Source of the DNA: Pirellula sp. SH-Sr6A
GTDB lineage: Bacteria; Planctomycetota; Planctomycetia; Pirellulales; Pirellulaceae
DNA: 64,000 bases
Assembly: GCF_001610875.1 (NCBI RefSeq)
Contig: NZ_CP011272.1
Span: 4,941,988-5,005,987 of the forward strand
Reading direction: 5' to 3'
Of this stretch, positions 52,596 to 61,711 are shown piece after piece. Both the position numbers and the translations under genes were made by a program. Under the pieces are notes generated by a model. The model saw nothing but the letters and a program-made list of their open reading frames with translations. It was not told the DNA's origin and did no database searches. Numbering within the stretch: the first letter of the stretch is position 1; every line of letters begins with the position of its first letter.

Positions 52596-53063
52596 ATGGC
52601 TAGCTACAATCGAGTTATTCTCCTTGGAAATTTGGTTCGAGACATCGAACTGAAATACACCACCTCGCGATTGGCGGTATGTCAAAACGCGATTGCCGTG
52701 AACGAGCGGCGAAAGAATGCAGCAGGCGAATGGGTCGATGAGACCTCCTTCGTCGATGTAACCTTTTTCGGTAGGACCGCAGAGGTCGTCGCCGAGTATT
52801 TAGGCAAGGGTTCCCCGATCTTCGTCGAGGGCAAACTCAAGCAGGATACTTGGGAAAAGGATGGCCAGAAGCGAAGCAAATTGTATGTGATCGTCGATCG
52901 CATGCAGCTGATCGGGAGCCGCAATGAGTCGAAAGGCTCGGGGGCTCCTAGGCCGCAAAGCAACGGCAACCGATTTGCAGATCAGGAACAACATGTTTCT
53001 CCCGATATGCACGTGTCGGAGGTTGGGGATGGTGGCTTCATCGACGAAGACATGCCCTTTTAA
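52596..53063 (+). CDS. ssb: Single-stranded DNA-binding protein
   Basis: 155 aa from the ATG at 52596, with GGGAG nine bases upstream. OB-fold domain: [54 protein letters not shown] and the [13 protein letters not shown] strand. A Gly/Pro/Gln linker leads to the C-terminal acidic tip FIDEDMPF, which recruits partner proteins such as RecO, PriA or exonuclease I. The gene lies in the conserved rpsF-ssb-rplI arrangement (rpsR is missing from between them). Confidence 0.96.
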   Translation: MASYNRVILLGNLVRDIELKYTTSRLAVCQNAIAVNERRKNAAGEWVDETSFVDVTFFGRTAEVVAEYLGKGSPIFVEGKLKQDTWEKDGQKRSKLYVIVDRMQLIGSRNESKGSGAPRPQSNGNRFADQEQHVSPDMHVSEVGDGGFIDEDMPF

Positions 53064-53105
53064 TACAGAACATTATTTTAAAACCGCTTTGGTTAGTGAT
53101 TTGAA

Positions 53106-53621
53106 ATGACAACACGAAAGATGCGTACTCCGACATTTCCTCGTCTTCCCAAGGGACCGAATGGCGGTATTCAGCTGATGCTCATCCAAAACGTCGAGCA
53201 TCTCGGCAAAGCAGGGGATGTCGTTGAAGTCAAACCTGGGCACGCGAACAATTATCTCCTCCCAGAAGGCTTGGCGATCGTCGCCACCGACCACCACAAG
53301 CGAATGGTCGATAAGCACCGCGCCAAACTAGCGGAAATCGAGAAGCAACGACTCGCTTCCCTCCGCCAACTCGCCGATCAGTTGTCGAAGCAATCGATCA
53401 ACGTCGAAGCCAATGCAAACGACGAAGGACATCTCTACGGTAGCGTCGGCGCAACCGAGATCGTCTCCGCTCTCAAGGCCAACGGCTTTACGATCACCAG
53501 CGAGCAAGTACGACTCGAAGGGGTTCTCAAGGAACTGGGGCTCTACACGGTCAAGATTCAATTGCACCAAGAAGTCGGCACCGAACTCAAGGTGTGGGTG
53601 GTTCCGACCGCCGCCAACTAG
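53106..53621 (+). CDS. rplI: 50S ribosomal protein L9
   Basis: 171 aa. The L9 signature LIQNVEHLGKAGDVVEVKPGHANNYLLPEGLA starts at residue 26, so there is an N-terminal extension of about 24 basic, Pro-rich residues (MTTRKMRTPTFPRLPKGPNGG). The connecting helix (around 75-100) and the C-terminal domain (LYGSVGATEIVSALKANGF) are normal. The ATG at 53106 is the first in frame after ssb; a later ATG at residue 25 would give a standard-size L9. A bidirectional terminator follows 88 bp beyond the stop. Confidence 0.94.
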   Translation: MTTRKMRTPTFPRLPKGPNGGIQLMLIQNVEHLGKAGDVVEVKPGHANNYLLPEGLAIVATDHHKRMVDKHRAKLAEIEKQRLASLRQLADQLSKQSINVEANANDEGHLYGSVGATEIVSALKANGFTITSEQVRLEGVLKELGLYTVKIQLHQEVGTELKVWVVPTAAN

Positions 53622-53701
53622 GTCTCCGAATCGAGTTTTCGATCCGGGGAGCTACGGCGAGATCAAGTAGGAGCCTCACCCAGCCACCTCCATTCCTGCA
53701 T

Positions 53702-53737
53702 TGAAAAAGAGCCGGTTCTTCGAACCGGCTTTTTTGG
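53702..53737. terminator. Bidirectional Rho-independent terminator
   Basis: AGCCGGTTC (53710-53718), loop TTC, GAACCGGCT (53722-53730), a perfect nine-bp stem. On the plus strand TTTTTT follows (53730-53735), and on the minus strand the complement of GAAAAAG gives CTTTTTC. It lies between rplI (plus) and the RsmC-like gene (minus) and should stop both. Confidence 0.92.
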
Positions 53738-53868
53738 TTTCCTGTTGGCTTTTTAGTTTCCTGTTGGCTCCGGGCGTTACGTCCGTCTGGGATCTCCACG
53801 GACCCCTCCCCCCAGACCGCCTGTGCAGAATCGCTTTTCCAGAAAAACGCGTTCCAAGCAAAAGACCG

Positions 53869-55035
53869 CTAGGCCTTCGGCTTCACCCCCGATGCGATGT
53901 GGTATCGCCGGGACGGAAACAATTCACCCTCTTCAAACCACCTTCCCAAATTAGCCTCGTACCAGTTGGGATGCTTGGTCACCAACACCAACCTCCCGCC
54001 AGGCCTCAGCGAACGGTGAGCGGCCGCAAGAAACTTCTCGGCAATATGAAAGTCGCCGAAGTAGGGCGGGTTGGCGAGTGCCATGTCGTAGGAGCCGGGC
54101 TCCCCGTAAACGCCTGTCCAATTCACTTCGGTCGTCAGATTGGTCAGCCCATTGAGGCGAATTCCCCGCTGCACGCAATCGATCGCACGGGCGTTGGCGT
54201 CGACCGCGTGGACGCGGGCGCTCGGATCCCTTTTCGCTAGGCCGAGAGCCACCGAACCGGCACCACAGCCGATATCGATCAGCTTGGACTCTGGGTAGAC
54301 GTCGACCGCATCCAGCAGCTGCCTAGCTCCATTGTCGAGGTGGCGATGGGAGAAAACTCCGGGACGCGTCACCATCTTGATCAGCTCATCGCAGTCCCGA
54401 TAGGCGAGCTCGCAAGCAAAATCCTTGCGCTTCTTGAGTTCTGCTGTTTTCTCAATCCAGTAGACCGTTCCCTGCTCGTGCTTGCGAACCTTCACGCTGC
54501 GCTCGAAGGTCTTGAGCTGATCGAGAACCCAGCGATCGTCCGGATTATCGACCGACACGAAGAGCACCCCTCCGAGCACCAGGTGATGGAAAAGCTGCTG
54601 AATGTAATCCCTGGAAAGCTCTCCTTCGCCTGTCGTCACCAGCGAAAGGAGGCCGGCGTGGAAGCGGGAGTCGGGAAGATCGGCATCGCACAACACCTCG
54701 ACATTCCCAGGTGATGGGACCGGGGAATTATCTTCCGCCAGCTGAAGATGCCCTTCGGTCCGACTGGCCTGGAAGGAATCGATGTGGAAGCATTGGACCT
54801 GAAGCCGGAGCTGTTCCCCCGCCGTGTGACGAGCCAGCCCTTCGGCGGCCTGGTGCCGCCCGGAGGAGATACTGACCAACTTCAATCCTTCGAGATCGGG
54901 AATCCCAAGTTTCTTACGAAGACCCAGCCAGTCCCAGTCGAGGAGCGTGCCAGCCAAGATGGCTTCTTCGGCTCGAGGAGGCAAACGGCGGGCAACCGGT
55001 TCGTAGCCGTCGGAGGAAGTAGGGGTTTCACTCAT
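53869..55035 (-). CDS. Class I methyltransferase, RsmC/RlmG-like
   Basis: 388 aa. The catalytic domain is C-terminal (about 215-385): LIDIGCGAGSVALGLAKRDPSARVHAVDANARAIDCV is the SAM-binding motif and LANPPYFGDFHIAEKFL holds the NPPY motif of N-methylating (guanine or adenine) RNA methyltransferases. The N-terminal half, with a degenerate Rossmann-like domain, fits the duplicated architecture of RsmC/RlmG, which methylate rRNA guanines at N2. The exact target cannot be determined. Ends at a shared terminator with rplI. The ATG at 55035 overlaps the stop of a small upstream frame. Confidence 0.87.
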   Translation of the reverse strand: MSETPTSSDGYEPVARRLPPRAEEAILAGTLLDWDWLGLRKKLGIPDLEGLKLVSISSGRHQAAEGLARHTAGEQLRLQVQCFHIDSFQASRTEGHLQLAEDNSPVPSPGNVEVLCDADLPDSRFHAGLLSLVTTGEGELSRDYIQQLFHHLVLGGVLFVSVDNPDDRWVLDQLKTFERSVKVRKHEQGTVYWIEKTAELKKRKDFACELAYRDCDELIKMVTRPGVFSHRHLDNGARQLLDAVDVYPESKLIDIGCGAGSVALGLAKRDPSARVHAVDANARAIDCVQRGIRLNGLTNLTTEVNWTGVYGEPGSYDMALANPPYFGDFHIAEKFLAAAHRSLRPGGRLVLVTKHPNWYEANLGRWFEEGELFPSRRYHIASGVKPKA

Positions 55036-55373
55036 AACTTGATCGTCGAAAAAGCGGATAGGAAGGGAATCCGTATGATAGACGCTCTGCGCGGGATTCC
55101 TATTCGAGTTGCTCGGTCTGGACGAAGTTCGAGAAGAATTGCCTTCTCCGTCACTTGCCCAAAATGTAAACTACTCCGTGCAGTTTCTTCCCCTCCCGAT
55201 GAGACACGAAGCGGACCGTCGGAACCAATCTTCGCGCGTAGAACCGCATGGACCATGGAATCGTGGCCGGCATCGAACAAACTTATGCACCGAATAGACC
55301 GATGCTTGAACGACGCCCTTGCGTCAACCCAAAGCGACACATCGCCGAGAGCGTTGAATAATTGAACGGCCAT
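55032..55373 (-). CDS. Possible small hypothetical protein upstream of the methyltransferase gene
   Basis: 113 aa from the ATG at 55373 (TTG at 55388 also possible). The stop TGA overlaps the ATG of the methyltransferase gene (TTATGAGTG), as in coupled genes. The sequence has no recognised domain, no signal and no membrane segment, and no Shine-Dalgarno sequence is visible. The opposite strand has a long competing frame that is judged a shadow of the methyltransferase gene. Reality of the gene is uncertain. Confidence 0.35.
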   Translation of the reverse strand: MAVQLFNALGDVSLWVDARASFKHRSIRCISLFDAGHDSMVHAVLRAKIGSDGPLRVSSGGEETARSSLHFGQVTEKAILLELRPDRATRIGIPRRASIIRIPFLSAFSTIKL

Positions 55374-55740
55374 CGAGGGACTTTTCAAGCCGTTCTATGG
55401 AAACGAGTACTTTCCCTGCATTTTTGCACTATTTTTCAAACGAGATCGCTATGGAAGCATCGAGGAACAAGCCTGACTTTTCGAGCGGAACCGAAGGGAA
55501 GATTTCTTCGATGCGCGAAACCTTTCGTAGGCGTTTGTGTTTAAGTATCGGCCAAAAAACGATGCAACCTCTCGTTCGTGCGGCTGGCTTGTGAGCTCGG
55601 ACGCAGTTCGTGAACTAACTTGGTAGTGACCAATCGAAAGACCAGCAATGAGCTCCTCGTTAACAGCATCAACTTCTCTTCAATATCTGGATTCGCACTC
55701 GTACGCAGCCTCTTCCGTGCCCTCACTCGAAAACGTCTAC
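55374..55740. other. Intergenic region between divergent genes, 367 bp
   Basis: It lies between the minus-strand methyltransferase unit and the response-regulator gene. No credible coding frame is seen except a 31-codon extension (55648-55740) in frame with the regulator, which could be part of it if the ATG at 55648 is used. No repeat or hairpin stood out. Confidence 0.45.
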
Positions 55741-56352
55741 ATGACCGTTTACATCGTCGATAGCGATCCGAAGGCGCGAGGGGTGGTGAAGAAGCTTGCC
55801 GATGGGGCGGGCTACACGGTCATCGAGTTTGACTCTGCCGAACGGTTTTTGTCCCTAATCCAGTCCGAGCCTCTTGGATGTATTGTTCTGGAATTGGAGC
55901 TTGGGGATACCGATGGTACTTCTCTGATCCGCCGGATCCGGGATGCGGGCTGGAAGATTCCCATTCTCATCGTGACCTCCCAAAACGATATTGGCTGGTG
56001 CGCGAGCGCCTTCAACGCCGGAGCCAGCGATTACTTGGCCAAACCGGTCGACCCGGACAAGCTTCTCAGTTGCATACGGAACGCGTACGACGCATCGGAA
56101 AAACGGAAACAGGAGCTGCAGGCCCAAATCGATGCCGAGAAGAAACTTAGCAGCCTCACCCTTCGAGAACGTGAAGTACTCGAGTTGCTCGTCGCCGGGA
56201 ACTCCATGAAGACCATTGCATCCAGTTCTGGGACTAGCTTCCAAGCCGTTGCGCGACATCGCCAACGAATCCTCGAAAAACTCGGGCTCGAAGGAGATGT
56301 GGCCCTCGCTCGATGGGTCTTCGATCTCCGGCGTGGAGGCGGGAAAGTCTAA
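55741..56352 (+). CDS. FixJ/NarL-type response regulator with Glu at the phosphoacceptor site
   Basis: 203 aa from the ATG at 55741; the ATG at 55648 would add 31 residues of no recognisable type. The receiver domain (1-120) has acidic-pocket residues Asp7 and Asp9 (VYIVDSDP), Thr79 (IVTS) and Lys101 (YLAKPVD), but the phosphoacceptor position reads CIVLELELGDTDG, with Glu51 where FixJ-type receivers have Asp. The C-terminal LuxR-type HTH is LTLREREVLELLVAGNSMKTIASSSGTSFQAVARHRQRILEKLG. It ends 82 bp before a terminator and the rpsB-tsf genes. No histidine kinase is near. Confidence 0.9.
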   Translation: MTVYIVDSDPKARGVVKKLADGAGYTVIEFDSAERFLSLIQSEPLGCIVLELELGDTDGTSLIRRIRDAGWKIPILIVTSQNDIGWCASAFNAGASDYLAKPVDPDKLLSCIRNAYDASEKRKQELQAQIDAEKKLSSLTLREREVLELLVAGNSMKTIASSSGTSFQAVARHRQRILEKLGLEGDVALARWVFDLRRGGGKV

Positions 56353-56434
56353 CGTTTTGCCTGACATTCGCCCCCCTGGGACGGCAATCACGGATTGACG
56401 AAACTCCCTTACATAGGCTAATCTTTTGATGGAG

Positions 56435-56468
56435 AATCCCCCGATAGTTCCGGGGGATTTGTTTTTTT
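56435..56468 (+). terminator. Rho-independent terminator of the response-regulator gene
   Basis: AATCCCCCG (56435-56443), loop ATAGTTC, CGGGGGATT (56451-56459), then TGTTTTTTT. The nine-bp, GC-rich stem with a T-tract is a classical intrinsic terminator 82 bp after the regulator stop. About 105 bp of rpsB leader follow. Confidence 0.9.
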
Positions 56469-56575
56469 ACCCGTTGTTCGATACCGCAGAAGGTGACGGC
56501 GAATGCCGTTGCCTGTGCACAGCCTCTTGGCCGGGGCTTGCATTGCAGGAACAACCAGACCACGGAGAGTGAAAT

Positions 56576-57343
56576 ATGGCCAACGAGTTAGTCGAAAAAT
56601 TGATCGAGGCTGGCGCTCACTTCGGACACCGAGTGAGCCGCTGGAACCCCAAGATGGAGCCGTACATCTACGGCCGAAAAAACCTCATCCACATCATCGA
56701 CATCCGCGAAACGCTTCGCGGAATGCTTCGAGCGAAGAAATACCTGAACCAAGTCGCCGCACAAGGCTCCTTGGTGCTGTTCGTCGGAACCAAGCGTCAA
56801 GCATCCGAAGTCGTTCAACGGGAAGCTCTCCGCTGCGGAATGCCATTCGTCAGCGAACGATGGTTGGGTGGCGCTCTGACCAACTTCCGAACCGTTCGTG
56901 ATCGAATGAAGCGATTGGACGAATTGGAAACGATCATGAACAGCGAACGCATCAACGAGTACTCGAAGAAGATGCAATCCTCGCTCAACCGCGAGTATCG
57001 AAAGATCTACCGAAACTTGAACGGTCTTCGCATCCTCAATCGCTTGCCCGAGTGCTTGGTCATCGTCGACCCTAAAAAGGAAAAGAACGCTGTTCGTGAA
57101 GCCAAAGCGCTCGGAATCACCACCGTCGCATTGATCGACACCGATTGCGATCCAACCCAAATCGACTTGCCAATCCCAGGCAACGACGACGGGATCCGCT
57201 CCATCGACTTGATCATCAAACAACTGGCGGATGCGGTTCTGGCAGGCCGGGCCGAAAACCCAGAAATGCAAAAGAAGGCCGGCGGCGAAGCGAAAAATGA
57301 CGTAACCGCCGAAATGGTCGCTAAGGCCGAATCGATGGCTTAA
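56576..57343 (+). CDS. rpsB: 30S ribosomal protein S2
   Basis: 255 aa. Starts [50 protein letters not shown], contains [45 protein letters not shown] and ends after [17 protein letters not shown] with a charged tail. This is the normal S2 layout. It is followed 111 bp downstream by tsf, the usual rpsB-tsf pair. GGAGAGTGAAAT precedes the ATG. Confidence 0.97.
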   Translation: MANELVEKLIEAGAHFGHRVSRWNPKMEPYIYGRKNLIHIIDIRETLRGMLRAKKYLNQVAAQGSLVLFVGTKRQASEVVQREALRCGMPFVSERWLGGALTNFRTVRDRMKRLDELETIMNSERINEYSKKMQSSLNREYRKIYRNLNGLRILNRLPECLVIVDPKKEKNAVREAKALGITTVALIDTDCDPTQIDLPIPGNDDGIRSIDLIIKQLADAVLAGRAENPEMQKKAGGEAKNDVTAEMVAKAESMA

Positions 57344-57454
57344 TCGCCAGGCGCTCCGTCCACCAAAGATTCAACCATGCGTCGGCGCCGATCCTGCTCT
57401 TGGGATTGGCGTCGCTTCGTTATCCGAAACGACTTCCATACAGGGATACAAACC

Positions 57455-58435
57455 ATGTCGACTATTTCCGCAAGTGACGTCGCTGAACTTCGTAAGCAAA
57501 CCGGTGCCGGTTTGATGGACTGCAAAAAAGCATTGCAGGAATCCAACGGCGACTACGAAGGCGCTCTCGATTACCTTCGAAAGAAGGGACAAAAAGTTGC
57601 AGAGAAACGCGCTGACAAATCGGCCAGCGAAGGCTGCGTCGTAACCGCTGTCGATCCTTCGAAGACCAAAGGTGTCGTCTTGGCCCTTTGCTGCGAAACA
57701 GACTTCGTCGCCAAAAACGAAGGTTTCACCGATTTGGCCAAACGATTGGGCCAACTGGCGCTTGATAGCAATGCCGAATCTGTCGAACAACTCAATGCAC
57801 TGAAGATCGACGGAATGACTGTCGCCGAGAAACTCGTCGAACAAACGGGCAAGACCGGCGAAAAGATGGTTGTTTCCGAACTCTACCAACTCAGCGGCGA
57901 CAAGATCGCGACCTACATTCACGCAGGAAGCAAGATTGGAGTCCTCCTCGCGTTCAAAGATGGGGGCAAACCAGGTGCGGATGAATTCTTCCGCGGAGTT
58001 GCCATGCACATCGCCGCAATGAAGCCTACGATCTTGAACTATACCGAGTTCGATGCAGAGTTCGTTGCTAAAGAAACGGAATCGATGCGAGCTCGCATCA
58101 TCACCGAAAACGAAGACCGCGCTCGCTTGGGCAAACCTCTCAAGACGGTTCCTCAATTCGTGAGCCGATTGCAACTAACCCCGGAGGTCATGACCGCCGC
58201 AGAAGATGCGATCAAAGCGGAATTGAAAGCCGAAGGAAAGCCCGAGAAGATCTGGGACAAAATCGTTCCAGGCAAAATCGATCGCTTCGTTGCCGACAAC
58301 ACTCTGCTCGACCAAGAACGATGCTTGCTCAACCAGTTCTACGTTCTCGATGAAACGAAGACGGTCGATGCTGCCATCAAAGCTTTCGGCGACCAAGCCC
58401 AAATCGTGGCGTACCGACGCGTAGCGATCGGCTAA
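57455..58435 (+). CDS. tsf: Translation elongation factor Ts
   Basis: 326 aa from the ATG at 57455 (AGGGA nine bases upstream). The N-terminal EF-Ts domain with SASDVAELRKQTGAGLMDCKKALQESNGDYEGALDYLRKKG is standard; the dimerisation and core regions with VLALCCETDFVAKNEGFTDLAK, GDKIATYIHAGSKIGVLLAF and VAMHIAAMKPTILNYTEF follow. It is somewhat longer than the 283-residue E. coli protein, with extra residues mostly in the second half. Partners with rpsB upstream and probably shares its transcript. Confidence 0.96.
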   Translation: MSTISASDVAELRKQTGAGLMDCKKALQESNGDYEGALDYLRKKGQKVAEKRADKSASEGCVVTAVDPSKTKGVVLALCCETDFVAKNEGFTDLAKRLGQLALDSNAESVEQLNALKIDGMTVAEKLVEQTGKTGEKMVVSELYQLSGDKIATYIHAGSKIGVLLAFKDGGKPGADEFFRGVAMHIAAMKPTILNYTEFDAEFVAKETESMRARIITENEDRARLGKPLKTVPQFVSRLQLTPEVMTAAEDAIKAELKAEGKPEKIWDKIVPGKIDRFVADNTLLDQERCLLNQFYVLDETKTVDAAIKAFGDQAQIVAYRRVAIG

Positions 58436-58572
58436 CCTCTCACGCACGCCCGATCCCTTTCTCACCTCTACCGCTAGCGCCCAGCGGTTGACGGCCACAG
58501 GCCTCTCTTCACCGACCTAGGCTCTCTGCGTCCTCTCGAGATCGCTGCCTCGAAGATGTCGCGTCAATTTCC

Positions 58573-59529
58573 CTATTCGTAAATCGGGAAGAACGTGTTG
58601 AACGCTTGCTCACAAAACACCCCTGGATCGTTGAAGCGCTGATGGCGATCCAACGCATCAATGCGTCCCATCTCCTCCTGGCTTAACACGAAACCATCCA
58701 CATCCAAGTTCTCTCGCAATCGATCAGGATTGCTCGACTTCGGAATCACGGACGTCCCCCGCTGCACACCCCACCGTAATACGACTTGAGCCGGCGACTT
58801 GCCATGCGACTTGGCAATCCCTACGACCACAGGATGCTCAAGAACCGAATCACCTTTCGTCGCCATCCCTAAAGGAATATAGGAAGGAGCCCCTAACGGC
58901 GAGAAGGCTGTCATCGCGATCGATTCCTGCTGACAGTAACGCAGCAGTTTGGCTTGCACCAAATAGGGATGCGCTTCAACTTGAAGAACCGACGGCCGAA
59001 TGCTGCATTGAGCCAAGAGATCGCGAATCAAAGCGACGCTAAAGTTGCTCACTCCAATCTGCTTGACCAACCCCTGATCAACCAACTCCTCCATTGCTTG
59101 CCAGGTTTCGCGGATCGGTACCGGGTCGTATTCCATTCGCGGAGGCTGCGCCTCAGGATCCCAGAACCATCCGGCTGGGTAACGAGTGCTCTCCGGTACG
59201 TATTTCAGCGAGATCGGGAAATGGATGAGATATAGATCCAAATAGTCGACGCGTAGATCCGATAACGAACGCTTCAGTGCCGGCAGAACATGCTCGGCGC
59301 GATGATTCGTATTCCAAAGCTTGCTGGTGACCCATAATGCATCGCGAACGCATAGTCTTTGCGACAATGCCTTCTCGATCCCTTGCCCAACCTCCGCTTC
59401 ATTTCCGTAGTCGGAGGCGCAGTCCAAATGGCGATAGCCCATTTCGATCGCCTGCACGGTCAGTGCCGCCGCTCGATCTTTCTCGACCTTCCAGAAACCG
59501 TAACCAACAGACGGAGGGGTACGACTCAT
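58573..59529 (-). CDS. Aldo/keto reductase, xylose-reductase-like
   Basis: 318 aa. The AKR tetrad is visible: Asp and Tyr in DCASDYGNEAEVG, Lys in TSKLWN and His in LIHFPIS. The LIHFPISLKYVP and PAGWFWDPE segments resemble the AKR2 (xylose reductase) group more than other bacterial AKRs. NADPH binding is supported by VIPKSSNPDRLREN near the C-terminus. It reduces carbonyls of sugars or other aldehydes; substrate not known. It lies 31 bp from the adk start on the same strand, which is the spot where map and infA usually occur in spc operons. Confidence 0.88.
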   Translation of the reverse strand: MSRTPPSVGYGFWKVEKDRAAALTVQAIEMGYRHLDCASDYGNEAEVGQGIEKALSQRLCVRDALWVTSKLWNTNHRAEHVLPALKRSLSDLRVDYLDLYLIHFPISLKYVPESTRYPAGWFWDPEAQPPRMEYDPVPIRETWQAMEELVDQGLVKQIGVSNFSVALIRDLLAQCSIRPSVLQVEAHPYLVQAKLLRYCQQESIAMTAFSPLGAPSYIPLGMATKGDSVLEHPVVVGIAKSHGKSPAQVVLRWGVQRGTSVIPKSSNPDRLRENLDVDGFVLSQEEMGRIDALDRHQRFNDPGVFCEQAFNTFFPIYE

Positions 59530-59559
59530 GAGAGATCGACCTTTCAGTAAACGGTGGCG

Positions 59560-60129
59560 TTAGCGATGTCGCTCTACGCAGGCTTTGATGTCTTCAAACA
59601 CTTGATCCGCTGATTGCATCCCGTTTACCACCTCGAGCTTGCCCTGCTTGGCGTAATACTCGGTGAGCGGCGCGGTTTGCGTATGAAACACGTGGAGTCT
59701 CTCGCGGATCGTATCGTAATTGTCGTCGACGCGACCATCGATCTGTGCCCGCTTCAGCAATCGCTGAATCAACTCCTCTTCCTCTACCTTTAACTCCAAG
59801 GCCATATCCAGCTTGAGGCCTTGGTCAGCTAAATAGTCATCCAGCAACTGAGCCTGGATGAGCGTACGAGGGAAGCCGTCGAATAACGCACCGTTGACGC
59901 ACTCTTCACTTTGAAGCTTCTGCGCGACAATGCGCATCACGACGTGATCGGGGGCCAAGCGCCCCGCATCGATGTAGGAAGCGACCCAACGGGAAAGGGC
60001 GGTCTCCTGCTTCTTGACCGCTCGCAGCATTTCGCCGGTCGATAGGTGGGGAATGTTTAGCAGTTCGACCAACCGCTTGCATTGCGTTCCCTTCCCTGCG
60101 CCGGGAGGGCCGATAAAAACCAATCGCAC
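59560..60129 (-). CDS. adk: Adenylate kinase, short form
   Basis: 189 aa. P-loop GPPGAGKGTQCKRL, AMP-binding STGEMLRA, the DGFPRTLIQA motif and an RVDDN segment are all present. There is no LID insert with zinc cysteines, so it is the short type (compare 214 aa in E. coli). It interconverts AMP, ADP and ATP. It is the last recognised gene of the spc operon, 53 bp after secY. Confidence 0.96.
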   Translation of the reverse strand: MRLVFIGPPGAGKGTQCKRLVELLNIPHLSTGEMLRAVKKQETALSRWVASYIDAGRLAPDHVVMRIVAQKLQSEECVNGALFDGFPRTLIQAQLLDDYLADQGLKLDMALELKVEEEELIQRLLKRAQIDGRVDDNYDTIRERLHVFHTQTAPLTEYYAKQGKLEVVNGMQSADQVFEDIKACVERHR

Positions 60130-60182
60130 GGAGCGGCCCTTTCTAACTGGCTGTCCTGGTGGTAGGAATCAAGATCCAGGGG

Positions 60183-61547
60183 CTACTCTTCCAATAAACC
60201 CTTGTAGTTTCGCATGAGCAAATGACTGTCGATCTTTTGGATCAGATCAAAAGCCACACTCACCGCGATCAACAAACCCGTACCCCCGTAAAAGGAGGCC
60301 ACGCTAAACGAAACACCAAACTGAGAAGTGATAATCGTCGGAACGATTGCGACGACAGCCAAGAACGCTGCGCCAACATAGGTGATCCGAACCATCACTT
60401 TTTCAAGGTAATCCGCTGTCCGCTTCCCAGGACGATAACCCGGAATGAACGCGCCTGAATCCTGCAAGTTCTGCGACATCTCCTTGGGATTGAACATGAT
60501 CGATGTCCAAAAGAAGCAGAAGAAGAAGATCAAAGCAACATAGAGGACGTTATAAGCAAACGACGAACCTGAATTGAGCATCGCAGACAACGCGTTGAAA
60601 ACGGAGGTCAACGCGGGCCACCAAGATGCACTCGCGCTCGCCAACATGCCGAACACCAACGCGGGGATCATCAAAAGACTTCCCGCGAAAATAATCGGCA
60701 TCACACCGGACTGATTGATTTTAAGCGGCAAGAACTGCTTCGATCCGCCCATCACACGTCGGCCGCGAACGTGCTTTGCACTTTGCATCTGGATGCGTCG
60801 CTGTGCCATGGTGATAAACACGACGGCAAACACCACCGCAACGAAAAGGAACGCCAATACCAACAACACGTCGGGTCCGATGTTGCTACCGCTACCACCG
60901 CTCAACGAACTGGACATGTTCTGTCGCAAATCCCACAAAGCTTTCGGCATCTGGGCCAAAATCCCAGCCATGATCAACAACGACACCCCGTTCCCGATCC
61001 CATACTCATCGATCTGCTCACCGAGCCACATCAAGAACAAGGAACCGGCAGTCATGATGGCGACAGACGTGATCTGCCAACCGAAGGAAAGTTCGTTCGA
61101 TCCGCTCGCATAAAAGAACTCGGATATGGAGCCGGCCGACTGACCGATGATCATGTACCGCAGATACACCCAACTTTGGATCACACAAATGAATACGGTC
61201 AGGTAACGGGTGTATTCGTTGATCTTCTTTCGACCTGCGGGCCCCTCTTTGCGAAGCTGCTCTATGGGACCCCAAACCGTTCCCAACAATTGGAAGATAA
61301 TCGACGCCGAAATGTAAGGGGCGATACCGAGACCGAAGATGGTCAAGGTTCGCAAGTCTGTCGCAGAGAAGACAGCGACCTTGTCAAGAAAACTCTGGAC
61401 CTGCCCGCCCATGGCAATGCTGGATTCCTGCAACACAGGAAGACGGATGTGGTATCCGATTCGGTAAATTGCCAACAAAGCGAGGGTCAGCAATATCTTC
61501 TGACGAAGCTCGGGAATCGAAAAAACAACCCGAAGTTTTTCCAACAT
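60183..61547 (-). CDS. secY: Preprotein translocase subunit SecY
   Basis: 454 aa with ten membrane segments as expected of SecY. The start MLEKLRVVFSIPELRQKILLTLALLAIYRIG and features such as GIAPYISASIIFQLL, IGNGVSLLIMAGI, QRRIQMQSAKHVRGRRVMGG and GTGLLIAVSVAFDLIQKIDSHLLMRNY are diagnostic. It forms the channel of the Sec machinery. A terminator-like hairpin lies 100 bp upstream of its start, between rplO and secY. Confidence 0.97.
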   Translation of the reverse strand: MLEKLRVVFSIPELRQKILLTLALLAIYRIGYHIRLPVLQESSIAMGGQVQSFLDKVAVFSATDLRTLTIFGLGIAPYISASIIFQLLGTVWGPIEQLRKEGPAGRKKINEYTRYLTVFICVIQSWVYLRYMIIGQSAGSISEFFYASGSNELSFGWQITSVAIMTAGSLFLMWLGEQIDEYGIGNGVSLLIMAGILAQMPKALWDLRQNMSSSLSGGSGSNIGPDVLLVLAFLFVAVVFAVVFITMAQRRIQMQSAKHVRGRRVMGGSKQFLPLKINQSGVMPIIFAGSLLMIPALVFGMLASASASWWPALTSVFNALSAMLNSGSSFAYNVLYVALIFFFCFFWTSIMFNPKEMSQNLQDSGAFIPGYRPGKRTADYLEKVMVRITYVGAAFLAVVAIVPTIITSQFGVSFSVASFYGGTGLLIAVSVAFDLIQKIDSHLLMRNYKGLLEE

Positions 61548-61640
61548 AGGCTTGATCCTGAACAGGTGATGTTCACAACGTAGAGGCTGTATTGTTTCGA
61601 AAGATTGAGATCGTGACTAGCCGAATTCAACCTTCCTTAA

Positions 61641-61668
61641 ACGAAAACACCACGCGGAATGCGTGGTG
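61641..61668 (-). terminator. Terminator-like hairpin between rplO and secY
   Basis: CACCACGC (61648-61655), loop GGAAT, GCGTGGTG (61661-61668): a perfect eight-bp stem. In the minus direction it is followed by TTTTCGTTT. It lies 44 bp after the rplO stop and 100 bp before the secY start, so it may terminate or attenuate transcription from the ribosomal-protein genes into secY-adk. Confidence 0.65.
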
Positions 61669-61711
61669 CTTTGAATTCGATTTCCTTCGAAGTCAACTGG
61701 ACCTCGCAGGA

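Noticed and set aside
54748-55365. 205-codon plus-strand frame opposite the RsmC-like gene
   Set aside because: It lies antisense to a well-supported methyltransferase and has no recognisable domain or start signal.
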